Source of the DNA: Shinella sp. UYSO24
GTDB lineage: Bacteria > Pseudomonadota > Alphaproteobacteria > Rhizobiales > Rhizobiaceae
Assembly (NCBI GenBank): GCA_902167985.1
Contig: CABHNZ010000015.1
Location: 62,001 to 126,000 of the forward strand
DNA: 64,000 bases
Reading direction: 5' to 3'
Both the position numbers and the translations under genes were made by a program. Below, one piece after another: positions 39,530-48,105 of this stretch. Below the pieces are notes generated by a model. That model ran no database searches. It was not told the DNA's origin and saw only the letters and a list, made by a program, of their open reading frames with translations. Each line of letters starts with the position of its first letter. Positions within the stretch are counted from its first letter, which is position 1.

Positions 39530-40506
39530 TCAAGCTCCTGCCTGGCGCCCCATCCGCAGCAGCATGTAGCGGGCGGCTGCAAGGATGATGAAGGTGATGA
39601 AGAAGAGGATGAGGCCGAGCGACATCAGCGAGGAGACGTAGACATCGGCATCCGCCTCGGTGAATTCGTTGGCGATCGTCGCGGAAATCGTCGTGCCGGG
39701 CGCGATGATCGAGGCGCTCAGGCGGTGCGAGTTGCCGATGACGAAGGTGACGGCCATGGTTTCGCCAAGGGCGCGGCCAAGCGCCAGCATGACGCCGCCC
39801 ATGATGCCGACCCGGGTATGCGGGATGACGATGCGGCGGATGACTTCCCAGGTGGTGCAGCCGATGCCGTAGGCGCTCTCCTTCAGGACGCCCGGAACCG
39901 TGTCGAAGACATCCTTGGTAATCGAGGCGATGAAGGGCAGGATCATGATCGCCAGGATCAGCGACGAGGTCAGGATGCCGATGCCGTAGGGCGGGCCGGC
40001 GAAGATATCCGACAGAACCGGCACATCGGCGAAGAGATTGATGAGGAAGGGCTGGACCGTCTGCTGCAGGAAAGGCGCAAAGACGAAGAGGCCCCAGATG
40101 CCGTAGATGATCGAGGGGATGCCGGCCAGAAGTTCGACAGCGATGCCGATCGGGCGGCGCAGCGGGCGCGGGCAGAGCTCGGTCAGGAAGACGGCAATGC
40201 CGATGCCGACTGGAACGGCAATGATGATGGCAATGGCCGCGGTTACGAGCGTGCCGTAGATCGGCGCAAGCGCACCGAAGGTCTCGGTGACAGGGCTCCA
40301 GCGCGCCGTCGTGAGGAAGGCGGGGCCAAACTTGGCAAGCGCTTCCCAGGAACCGCTGACCAGGGACACGAAGACACCGCCGAGGATCACAAGGACCACG
40401 ATGGCAGCCAGGCGGCAGGCCCAATGGAAGATGGTATCGGTCAGGGCGAAGTGCCGAACCACTTTTCGCGCCGGGTATCAACGCGCTCCGCGATTGCCAA
40501 GGTCAT
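39530..40506 (-). CDS. pstC: phosphate ABC transporter permease PstC
   Basis: Inner-membrane permease of about 325 residues and partner of PstA. A one-base deletion near 40444 (CCCC read as CCC) separates the first 23 residues ([15 protein letters not shown]) from the rest. The body has six helices, the PstC-type motif [20 protein letters not shown], the EAA loop [20 protein letters not shown] and [20 protein letters not shown]. The start is ATG 40506, with GGAG before it. An intrinsic terminator separates it from pstS. Confidence 0.93.
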
Positions 40507-40525
40507 GCTCCAGTCCTTGAAGTAT

Positions 40526-40563
40526 GGGAAGTTCGGGGAAGTTTGAGAAGTTCGGGAAATTGG
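40526..40563. repeat. four imperfect 9-10-bp direct repeats between pstC and pstS
   Basis: The units are GGGAAGTTCG, GGGAAGTTTG, AGAAGTTCG and GGAAATTGG in direct order on the plus strand, in the 105-base gap between pstS and pstC. Read on the mRNA strand they are pyrimidine-rich and lie just after the pstS terminator and before the pstC ribosome binding site. The function is unknown. Confidence 0.5.
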
Positions 40564-40576
40564 GCCGGCTGGGAGA

Positions 40577-40603
40577 AAAGGGGCGCGATCAACGCGCCCC
40601 TTT
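40577..40603 (-). terminator. Rho-independent terminator between pstS and pstC
   Basis: The stem AAAGGGGCGCG (40577-40587) with CGCGCCCCTTT (40593-40603) has a five-base loop and, on the minus strand, is followed by TTTTCT. It lies eight bases after the pstS stop codon. Partial termination here would give more PstS than membrane components. Confidence 0.8.
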
Positions 40604-40611
40604 CCGTCAGA

Positions 40612-41640
40612 TTACTTGGTGGCAACGTCCTTGGCCCACATGGCCTCGACGCTCTTCGCAACGTTTTCCGGCATGGCGACGTAGTCAAGTTCGTCGGCCA
40701 TCTTGCCGCCGTTCTTGTAGGCCCAGCTGAAGAACTTCAGGGCTTCGGCGGTCGCTGCCTTGTCTTCCGGCTTCTTGTAGACGAGGATCCAGGTTGCCGA
40801 GGTCATCGGCCAGGTGTCGGCACCCGGCTGGTTGGCGAGGATCACGCCGTAGCCCGGCTGCGACGACCAGTCGGCGTTGGCAGCAGCGGCAGCAAAGGTC
40901 TTGGCCGAGGGCTCAACCTTTTTGCCATCCTTGTTGATCATGTCAGCAAAGATCATCTTGTTCTGCTTGGCATAGGCGTATTCGACGTAACCGATCGAAC
41001 CGGAAGCCTGACCGACGTTGGCGGCAACGCCTTCGTTACCCTTGGCGCCGATGCCGACCGGCCATTCGAGAGCCTGTGCAACGCCAACCTTTTCCTTCCA
41101 GTCGGCCGAAACATCGCCGAGGTAGTAGGAGAAGTTGAAGGTGGTGCCCGAACCGTCCGAACGGTGAACAACGGCGATTGCCTGCGACGGCAGCTTGCTA
41201 TCCGGGTTCAGCTTCTTGATGGCAGCGTCGTCCCACTTGGTGATCTTGCCCTGGAAGATGTCGGCAAGGGTCTTGCCGTCCAGAACCAATTCGCCCGGTT
41301 TGATGCCTTCGAGGTTGACGACCGGAACGATGCCACCCATGACCATCGGGAACTGGGCCAGGCCGGTTTCATCAAGATCGGAACCCTTGAGCGGAGCGTC
41401 GGAAGCGCCGAACGTGACAGTCTTCGCCTTGATCTGCTTGATACCGCCGCCGGAACCGATCGACTGGTAGTTCAGGCCGATATTGGTTTCCTTCTTGTAG
41501 GCGTCAGCCCACTTTGCGTAGATCGGGTAAGGGAAGGTGGCGCCAGCGCCGGAAATGTCGGCAGCCTGGGCAGCGGTGGTGACGAAGCCGGCAGCGGCGA
41601 TCGCGAATGCGAAGGCCATCGGGCGTACGATGGTGTTCAT
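40612..41640 (-). CDS. pstS: phosphate ABC transporter substrate-binding protein PstS
   Basis: Periplasmic phosphate-binding protein of 342 residues. It has a signal peptide ([20 protein letters not shown], then TTAAQA-A). The mature N-terminus [20 protein letters not shown], the loop [20 protein letters not shown] and [16 protein letters not shown] are the phosphate-binding signatures. The start is ATG 41640, with GAGGAGAG upstream. Pho boxes lie about 210 bases upstream (41849-41881), so pstS has its own PhoB-controlled promoter, inside the operon and after phoR. The frame is intact. Confidence 0.97.
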   Translation of the reverse strand: MNTIVRPMAFAFAIAAAGFVTTAAQAADISGAGATFPYPIYAKWADAYKKETNIGLNYQSIGSGGGIKQIKAKTVTFGASDAPLKGSDLDETGLAQFPMVMGGIVPVVNLEGIKPGELVLDGKTLADIFQGKITKWDDAAIKKLNPDSKLPSQAIAVVHRSDGSGTTFNFSYYLGDVSADWKEKVGVAQALEWPVGIGAKGNEGVAANVGQASGSIGYVEYAYAKQNKMIFADMINKDGKKVEPSAKTFAAAAANADWSSQPGYGVILANQPGADTWPMTSATWILVYKKPEDKAATAEALKFFSWAYKNGGKMADELDYVAMPENVAKSVEAMWAKDVATK

Positions 41641-41848
41641 GAGGCTCTCCTCTTTGAAATTCGGCCGGCATGTTGCGCCGGCGACGGCACCCAATGCAGG
41701 GCATGATCTCGGTTTCGACGACACAGACGAGACTGTCAGGCAAGACCGAGCCAGTGCTCAAACCCTGCTTCACGACCCCCTGCAACACGATACCGGCTGT
41801 TCTCCTACCGGCGTTCGCCCGCATCTATTAGCGGCTGTACGCCACTGC

Positions 41849-41881
41849 TTTTATGTCAGTTCGGTGAAACATTTATGACAG
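41849..41881 (-). promoter_or_regulatory. Pho box (three 11-bp-spaced PhoB half sites) upstream of pstS
   Basis: On the minus strand CTGTCAT (41881-41875), GTTTCAC (41870-41864) and CTGACAT (41859-41853) follow one another with an exact 11-base period and AT-rich spacers. This is the PhoB site layout. The gap 41641-41943 between phoR and pstS holds no gene, only this element and the pstS leader. Confidence 0.82.
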
Positions 41882-41943
41882 ATCATGCCATTGATATTTA
41901 TAGACAAAGGCATTGCACACGCTTGCAGGGTGCAGGTTTTATG

Positions 41944-43199
41944 TCAAAACCTGACGGTAAACTCGGTGCCCTTGTCGATCTCGGACTTCACGATGAGGCG
42001 AGCGCGATGGCGCGTGAGGATGTGCTTGACGATGGCAAGCCCCAGACCGGTGCCCTTTTTCGACCGGCTATCGGTGACGCTGACGCGATAGAAGCGCTCG
42101 GTGAGGCGCGGAACATGCTCGGCCGGGATGCCGGGACCGCGGTCGACGACGCTGACTTCCACGGGCTGTGACTGATCGTTGCGGATGAAGACATCGACCC
42201 GCTTGCCCTCCTGCCCGTATTTGCAGGCATTCTCGATGAGGTTCTCAAAGACCTGCACCAGCTCGTCCCTGTCTCCGAGCACATCCACGCGCGCGTCGGG
42301 CATATGCAGAACGATCTCGACGCCCAGTTCTTCGGCCAGGGGCAGAAGCGCATCGCGGACATGGCTGACAAGCGGCACGAGATCGATCGTCTGGTCGGGC
42401 GCAAGATGCGCCTTCAGTTCCAGCCGGGAGAGCGACAGAAGATCATCGACAAGCCGGCTCATGCGGGTTGCCTGATCGAACATGATGCCGAGGAAGCGGT
42501 CATGCGCCTTGGCGTCACCCTTGGCCGGGCCCTGAAGGGTTTCGATGAAGCCGCGGAGCGAGGCCAGCGGCGTGCGCAGCTCATGGCTGGCATTGGCGAC
42601 GAAATCGGAACGCATGCGATCGATGCGGCGCAGCTCGGAAATATCGCGGAAGACCATCAGATAAAAGGGACCGACGGCTGGTCTTGCCGCGTCGAGGTCG
42701 CTCTCGATCGGTGCGACGCGGACGATGAAGACCCGCTCGGAAGGCAGACGCTCGGAATGCTCGATCTGGTTCGGCTCGCCGGTCGAGATCGTTTCGCGCA
42801 CCATGTCGAGAATGCCCGGAGAGCGCAGGCGTCCGGTCAGGTGCGCGCCAGCCGGCAGGGCGCCGAACAGCCGCTCTGCCGCGCGGTTCTGCGAAAGAAC
42901 GTTGACTTCGCCATCCAGCACGAAGGCCGGACTGTCGATGGCGGCCAACGTTGCGGCGATCGTCGGCAACGGATCGTAGATCTCCGGCTCCGGCGCCTCG
43001 ACAGGCGGAGCCGCCACCTCGACGATCGCCGGCCGACGCGACAGAAGGACGATGAGCGACAGGAGCCAGGCGACGAAACGCCGGGCCAGCCAAGCCCCGC
43101 CAGCACTGCGGCCACGGCCAGCAGGGCAGAGAGCACAATCAACGGAATTTCCCGGCCGGCGCGAGACTGCAGGACCGAGGCCAATTCTCTGAACGTCAT
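41944..43199 (-). CDS. phoR: phosphate regulon sensor histidine kinase PhoR
   Basis: Membrane-bound sensor kinase of about 418 residues that phosphorylates PhoB when phosphate is low. A one-base deletion near 43081 separates the N-terminal helices (IPLIVLSALLAVAAVLAGLG) from the rest. Then come a PAS-type domain (LAAIDSPAFVLDGEVNVLSQ onward), the dimerisation histidine in FVANASHELRTPLASLRGFI and the ATPase boxes (FENLIENACKYG, VVDRGPGIPAEHVPRLTERF, KGTGLGLAIVKHIL). The start is ATG 43199; GTG 43214 is possible. It heads the operon, and a Pho box upstream (43239-43267) suggests autoregulation. Confidence 0.93.
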
Positions 43200-43238
43200 C
43201 AGGAGGACTGCCACATGCGAACTTGGTTTTTGACGGAA

Positions 43239-43267
43239 TATGCGCTCATATAACGCTTATATGACAG
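43239..43267 (-). promoter_or_regulatory. probable Pho box between phoR and ppk2
   Basis: On the minus strand a consensus half site CTGTCAT (43267-43261) is followed at 11-base steps by GCGTTAT (43256-43250) and GCGCATA (43245-43239). The first half is perfect, the others are weak. It lies 40 bases before the phoR start and could also influence the divergent polyphosphate kinase gene. Confidence 0.55.
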
Positions 43268-43392
43268 TTTTGCATCGTGCGCGGTGGATTGGCGAAAATT
43301 CATCCATGGCGCAATGGCCAAACCCGGTCCATGCCTTACATCAGCAAGGCAGGCGCGACAGAAGATATGTGGTCAAAGCGGGATTTCGAACG

Positions 43393-44274
43393 ATGGCGGA
43401 TGCAAGCAACAACCGTGCAGTCATTCTTTCAGTCGATGGAAAGGAGCGGAGCTTCGATATCGACGACCCGCATCTGCCGAAATGGGTTCGCGACCATGCC
43501 TTGTCATCCGGCGGCTATCCCTATGACGACAAGATGGACAAGGACAAATACGCCAAGCATCTGGAGCGGCTGCAGATCGAGCTTGTGAAGGTGCAGTTCT
43601 CGCTACAGGCGACCGGCCGCCGGCTGATGGCGCTGTTCGAGGGCCGCGATGCGGCCGGCAAGGGCGGCACGATCTTTTCCATCCGCTCCTATATCAACCC
43701 GCGCTCGGCGCGCGTCGTGGCGCTGGCCAAGCCCTCCGAAACCGAGGCGGGGCAATGGTATTTCCAGCGCTATGTCTCGCATTTCCCGACCAAGGGCGAG
43801 ATCGTGCTCTTCGACCGCTCCTGGTATAACCGGGCCGTGGTGGAGCCGGTCATGGGGTTCTGCACGCCGGAACAATACAAGAGCTTCATGAAATCCGTGC
43901 CGCAATTCGAGGACATGATCGTCGATGACGGCATTCATCTCTTCAAGTTCTGGCTCGATATCGGGCAGGAGATGCAGCTGAAGCGGTTTCATGACAGACG
44001 GCATGATCCGCTGAAGATCTGGAAGCTCTCGCCGATGGATATCGCCGCGCTGACGAAGTGGGACGAATATACGGAAAAGCGCGACCGGATGCTGGAAAAG
44101 ACCCATTCCAACGAGGCGCCATGGACCGTGGTGCTGGCCAATGACAAGCGGCGGGCGCATCTCGCCGTCATCCGCCATATCCTCCTGTCGCTCGATTACG
44201 AGGGCAAGGATCTCGATGCCATCGGCTCGGTGGATGACGAGGTTCTCGGCATCGGGGCCCGCTTCCTCAAATAG
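43393..44274 (+). CDS. ppk2: polyphosphate kinase 2 (PPK2)
   Basis: Transfers phosphate between polyphosphate and nucleoside phosphates. The 293-residue protein has the PPK2 class I layout: [20 protein letters not shown], Walker [21 protein letters not shown], the Walker B/lid region [19 protein letters not shown], and [20 protein letters not shown]. The start is set to ATG 43393 ([10 protein letters not shown]) because the family usually begins shortly before [17 protein letters not shown]. Longer in-frame starts (43240, 43261) would run through the Pho box. The location beside the Pho operon fits a role in phosphate storage. Confidence 0.92.
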   Translation: MADASNNRAVILSVDGKERSFDIDDPHLPKWVRDHALSSGGYPYDDKMDKDKYAKHLERLQIELVKVQFSLQATGRRLMALFEGRDAAGKGGTIFSIRSYINPRSARVVALAKPSETEAGQWYFQRYVSHFPTKGEIVLFDRSWYNRAVVEPVMGFCTPEQYKSFMKSVPQFEDMIVDDGIHLFKFWLDIGQEMQLKRFHDRRHDPLKIWKLSPMDIAALTKWDEYTEKRDRMLEKTHSNEAPWTVVLANDKRRAHLAVIRHILLSLDYEGKDLDAIGSVDDEVLGIGARFLK

Positions 44275-44310
44275 ACGGACGCGGCAATGCCTGCGATGGC
44301 CGGCCCGACC

Positions 44311-45713
44311 TTACTGGCCGGGCAGGATGCGGATCGAATAAAGCAGGACCGACGTATTGGCACCGCCGAGACCGGCATTGATGATGAGGCGGCCCGGCGC
44401 ATTCGGCGCCAGCGTGCGATCGAAGGTGACGCGGAAGAGCGCCTCCTGCTTTTCCTGGGTCGCCGTGAAGCGGTGGCGGGCGCAATTGCCAAGGCTGCCG
44501 AAATCACAGCTGACCGAGAAGGGAACGCCCTGATTGAGGCCGGACTGAACCTCGACCGCGATCGTTGAACTCTTGCCCGCCATTTCGCGCAGAAGATCGG
44601 CCGGAACGGTGAAGGCGATATCGCCCGCCGCGCCGGTATCGGCCGAGGCGATCTTGACCGCCGGGCCTTCCGAACCGGTGGCGGCAACGGCCGTTGCCCG
44701 CGGGCCGGGCCTGGCGCTTGCCACATCGGCGGGCTTGAAGATTTCGTTCCAGGCATCGGAGAAGCCGCCGCGCGGATCGAAATGCGAGCCATCGCCGCCA
44801 TCGGCGCCGCCGCGACTGCGGCCTTCATCGCATCCTGAATGACGGACTGGACCATGCCGCTGTTATAAAACCACCAGCAGCCACCGGCGACGATCACAAG
44901 CGTGACGACCCAGGTGATGAGATGAGAAAGAAAGCCACGGCGCTTGCGCGGCTTGGCTGCGCGCTCCGGCGGGACATCGAGGCCCGTCGATCCGGCGGCC
45001 GCGCCGAGGCCTTTACCGCCCTTGCCCGCCTTACCTGACTTGCCTGCCTTGCCGCTTTTGCGCGCTGCCTTCCTGTCGGCCCTGGCTTCTGCCTTGCCGG
45101 CCTTACGGCCAAGCCAGCCGCGGGCTTCGGGCTGTGCCACCGGCGCATCAATCGCAGCACCAACCGATGGAGCATCGGCACGCCGGGAGGGCGCGACATC
45201 GGCATCGATCGAGATGGCCGGACCGGCATCTGCGGCAACGCTGCGGGTTTCGCCACCCAGAGTGACGCTCTCCGGCATGGCCGGCTCATTGATGTCGTGA
45301 GGCGCGCCAAATTCGGATCCATCGAACTCGGGTGATACGGCGACAGGACGCGGTGCGCTGCGAGTGGCGGGCTCCGCGGGAACCGATGCTGAAGCAGGCT
45401 GGAACTGCGGCGACGGCGCGCGGCGGCGCATATCGCCTGCGGCGGCTGCACTCATCGGCGCCTCGGCACGCATGTCCTGCGTGGCAGACACTTCCTGCAT
45501 CAGGCGTTCGATTTCCTCGGCCTCGATTTCGCTGATCTTGTCTTCGAGGCGCTTCTGCTGCTGCATGATGACCAGCGCGTCGGTCACGCCCTGCCTGCGA
45601 AGACCGGCCTCCAGCGCCTGACGCGCCGACTGGTAGATCTTTGCCCGAGCCTGGACGCTTGTGCGGTCCGACTTGTCGAGGGCAGTTCTGATCGCTGTTT
45701 CCAAACCGCTCAC
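44311..45713 (-). CDS. hypothetical membrane protein with coiled coil, basic linker and periplasmic domain
   Basis: Unrecognised protein, about 467 residues after restoring one base near 44804. Residues 1-70 form a helical, probably coiled-coil segment (IYQSARQALEAGLRRQGVTD, QQQKRLEDKISEIEAEEIER). A long Ala/Pro-rich acidic linker follows, then a lysine/glycine run (GKAGKSGKAGKGGKGLG), one transmembrane helix (LITWVVTLVIVAGGCWWFYN) and a C-terminal domain of about 140 residues. That domain includes VSCDFGSLGNCARHRFTATQ with two cysteines and ends in SVLLYSIRILPGQ. This gives a cytoplasmic N-terminus and a periplasmic C-terminus. The start is GTG 45713, with AAGGA upstream. It converges with ppk2. 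Confidence 0.75.
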
Positions 45714-45917
45714 TGCGGATCCTTCCGGCTACGCCTGCGCTTGAGATCTTAACCGTGACCTCGGGGCTTTTACCTCTCGGTAACTTCTTGTCGGCCGAAC
45801 TGCAAGCGCGAACCCCTGCCGCTACCTGGGCTAAAATTGGGGAAAAGATGTGTCGCGGCGCCGCATCGGCCCGAGCGGAAGCCGGAACGGAGCGGGATGG
45901 ACGCCTGATCGACAGCA

Positions 45918-46071
45918 GGCAAACGTGGCCTCAGCATCGGGCGGAAACCGAGCAGGCACTGGCCAGACACCGGGCAGCCCTTGAGCAACCACGGGCCAGG
46001 TACCGGCCAGATACAGGGCAAACAACGGCCAGACGCCGGCCAAACCTGGGGCAAAGGTGGGGCGAACCTCG
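45918..46071. repeat. array of fourteen imperfect 11-bp tandem repeats
   Basis: Fourteen successive 11-base units follow the pattern GSCARAYNCSG. The last G is present in all fourteen and the C at position 3 in thirteen; typical units are GCCAGACACCG, GCCAGATACAG and GCCAAACCTGG. The array fills much of the 469-base gap (45714-46182) between a membrane-protein gene and the nitronate monooxygenase gene. An 11-base period equals about one DNA turn. Frames through it stay open on both strands and show 11-residue peptide periodicity, but nothing supports translation. No other gene was found in this gap. Confidence 0.75.
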
Positions 46072-46146
46072 CCACTGCCCTGCCCTCCGGAGGAAAAAGA
46101 AGCAGCTCCCCCGGCGTTTTCCCGCTGGACGCCGACCGACTTGCGA

Positions 46147-46168
46147 TTTACGTTTGCGTAAACGTCAA
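46147..46168. promoter_or_regulatory. palindromic operator before the nitronate monooxygenase gene
   Basis: Arms TTTACGTTT and AAACGTCAA flank the same GCGT centre as the site at 4595-4616; the two 22-base sites differ at only one position. It ends at the first base of the AAGGAGG ribosome binding site (46168-46174), so a bound regulator would sit over the start of the transcript. Confidence 0.65.
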
Positions 46169-46182
46169 AGGAGGAAGACGTC

Positions 46183-47139
46183 TTGCTGCCTGCCATTCTG
46201 AAGGAGCGGCTTCGACTGCCGCTTGTCGCCTCACCGCTGTTCATCATCTCGCATCCGGCGCTCACGCTGGCGCAGTGCAAGGCGGGTGTCGTCGGTGCCT
46301 TTCCGGCCTTGAACGCCCGCCCGGAAAGCCAGCTGGACGAATGGCTGGCGATGATCACGCAAGAACTGGCAGCCCATGACGCCGCCAATCCCGACCGGCC
46401 GTCCGCGCCTTTCGCGGTCAACCAGATCGTCCATACGTCCAACCGCAGGCTGGAACATGACCTTTCGCTCTGCGTCAAATATCGCGTGCCGATTGTCATC
46501 TCGTCGCTCGGCGCAGTGCCGGAGGTGAATGCGGCGGTACATTCCTATGGCGGGATCGTGCTGCATGACGTGATCAATGACCGGCATGCGCGCTCGGCGA
46601 TCCGCAAGGGCGCCGACGGGCTGATCGCGGTTGCGACCGGGGCCGGCGGCCATGCGGGCACGCTTTCACCCTTTGCGCTGGTGCAGGAGATCCGCCAGTG
46701 GTTCGACGGACCGCTTCTGCTTGCAGGCGCGATCGCCACCGGCGGCGGCATTCTGGCAGCCCAGGCAATGGGGGCCGACATGGCCTATATCGGCTCGCCC
46801 TTCATCGCCACCGAAGAGGCACGCGCCAGCGAGGGCTACAAGCAGATGCTGGTGGAGGCGTCTGCCGCCGATATCGTCTATTCCAACTATTTCACCGGCA
46901 TTCACGGCAATTACCTGAAGGGCTCCGTGCGGGCGACGGGGCTTGATCCCGACCACCTGCCCGAGGCGGATCCTTCGAAGATGGATTTCGACAAGGCCGC
47001 CAACGGGCCCAAGGCGTGGAAGGAAATCTGGGGGGCGGGCCAGGGCGTCGGAGCAATCAGGGAGGTCACATCGGTCGCGGCACTCGTGGATCGGCTTGCC
47101 GGTGAATACGAGGCCAGCCGGCAACGGCTATCTCTGTGA
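46183..47139 (+). CDS. nitronate monooxygenase (2-nitropropane dioxygenase family)
   Basis: FMN-dependent TIM-barrel enzyme of 318 residues. Motifs: LPLVASPLFIISHPALTLAQ, IVISSLGAVPEVNAAVHSYG, the phosphate-binding VATGAGGHAGTLSPFALVQE and the second flavin motif LLAGAIATGGGILAAQAMGA, then MAYIGSPFIATEEA. Family members oxidise alkyl nitronates, and related ones reduce enoyl-CoA-like substrates. The start is TTG 46183, chosen because AAGGAGG sits eight bases before it. The operator shared with the beta-oxidation operon (46147-46168) suggests an acyl-CoA-linked role. The frame is intact. Confidence 0.9.
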   Translation: MLPAILKERLRLPLVASPLFIISHPALTLAQCKAGVVGAFPALNARPESQLDEWLAMITQELAAHDAANPDRPSAPFAVNQIVHTSNRRLEHDLSLCVKYRVPIVISSLGAVPEVNAAVHSYGGIVLHDVINDRHARSAIRKGADGLIAVATGAGGHAGTLSPFALVQEIRQWFDGPLLLAGAIATGGGILAAQAMGADMAYIGSPFIATEEARASEGYKQMLVEASAADIVYSNYFTGIHGNYLKGSVRATGLDPDHLPEADPSKMDFDKAANGPKAWKEIWGAGQGVGAIREVTSVAALVDRLAGEYEASRQRLSL

Positions 47140-47275
47140 GACAGGCCCGGAGCGCCGGGATGATCCACAGGATGAGAAAATCATCGCCCGGCGCGAAAAC
47201 CGGCTTGAAATCACAGGCCATTGCCTGTATCAGCCCCATCACCGCAGCGATGGCACACGCCGCCGCAAGCATTAA

Positions 47276-47351
47276 GCCGCTTTAGCTCAGTCGGTAGAGC
47301 ACATCATTCGTAATGATGGGGTCAGCAGTTCGAGTCTGCTAAGCGGCACCA
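47276..47351 (+). tRNA. tRNA-Thr (anticodon CGT), CCA encoded
   Basis: Complete cloverleaf: acceptor GCCGCTT pairs with AAGCGGC, D arm GCTC/GAGC, anticodon stem CATCA/TGATG with loop TTCGTAA (anticodon CGT), T loop TTCGAGT. It ends with A and an encoded CCA at 47349-47351. Confidence 0.97.
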
Positions 47352-47541
47352 TTTTCCTCCTCCCAGACAGTCGTGACATTCCGCCAAAGGCTGGCTTTCG
47401 CGCCATGCCCTTGATGTTCCCGCCGCGTATAGTACGCGATCGAACAATCATGAGTTGACAGCGATTGTGCGTTTTGGTTGGCTAAATAAGTCATACTTAA
47501 ATATTCAACGAGGCGCTGGAGCGGGACGGTGCGATGCTGAC

Positions 47542-48105
47542 ATGCAGGGATTGCTCCGCATGACGGGCGCCGCCAACGAGCGCTTTGCGGAAATCGTCAT
47601 GCCGCGCCTCGATGAGGGCTACCGGCTGGCGCGGTGGCTGACAGGCAGCGCAACCGATGCCGAAGACGTGGTGCAGGAAGCCTGCATCAAGGCCTACCGG
47701 GCCATCGAGACCTTTACCGACATCAACGGACGCGCGTGGTTTCTGACCATCGTGCGCAATTCCTGCCATAGCTGGATCGCCAAGCATCGGCCGCATGTGC
47801 TGGCCTTCATCGACGATATCGCCGATAACAGTGAGAATGCCGAGCATCTGCTCAACGGCATCCTGCCGGGCAGCCAGAAAAATCCGGAGGAGACGCTGAT
47901 CGAAAAGGACGAGGCGTCCCGGCTGACGGCCGCCATCGACAGCCTGCCCATCCACCTGAAGGAAACGCTGATCCTGCGCGAATACAATGACCTCAATTAT
48001 CGCGATATTGCGTCGATGACCGAGGTTCCGATCGGTACCGTGATGTCCCGGCTTGCCCGCGCCAGGCAGGCTCTTGCCGCTGTCATGCAGGAGGAGGGTC
48101 GATGA
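47542..48105 (+). CDS. ECF-type RNA polymerase sigma factor
   Basis: A 187-residue group IV sigma factor. Region 2 includes GYRLARWLTGSATDAEDVVQ then EACIKAYRAIETF; region 4 has the helix-turn-helix LNYRDIASMTEVPIGTVMSR followed by LARARQALAAVM. The start is ATG 47542 (MQGLLRMTGA) or the internal ATG 47560; neither has a strong ribosome binding site. Its TGA overlaps the ATG of the anti-sigma gene (48102-48105), the usual coupled pair. The signal sensed and the target promoters are unknown. Confidence 0.92.
   Translation: MQGLLRMTGAANERFAEIVMPRLDEGYRLARWLTGSATDAEDVVQEACIKAYRAIETFTDINGRAWFLTIVRNSCHSWIAKHRPHVLAFIDDIADNSENAEHLLNGILPGSQKNPEETLIEKDEASRLTAAIDSLPIHLKETLILREYNDLNYRDIASMTEVPIGTVMSRLARARQALAAVMQEEGR

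Noticed and set aside
45918-46071. CRISPR-like array
   Set aside because: The units are 11 bases long, contiguous and imperfect, without spacers, and there are no cas genes in the window.
45755-46201. 148-codon plus-strand frame through the 11-bp repeat array
   Set aside because: It runs across the operator and ribosome binding site of the nitronate monooxygenase gene, has no ribosome binding site of its own that I can see, and its periodic peptide is explained by the DNA repeat.
45831-46499. 222-codon minus-strand frame with GVWP/GTWP repeats
   Set aside because: The repeats again mirror the 11-bp DNA array, and its first half is antisense to the nitronate monooxygenase gene.
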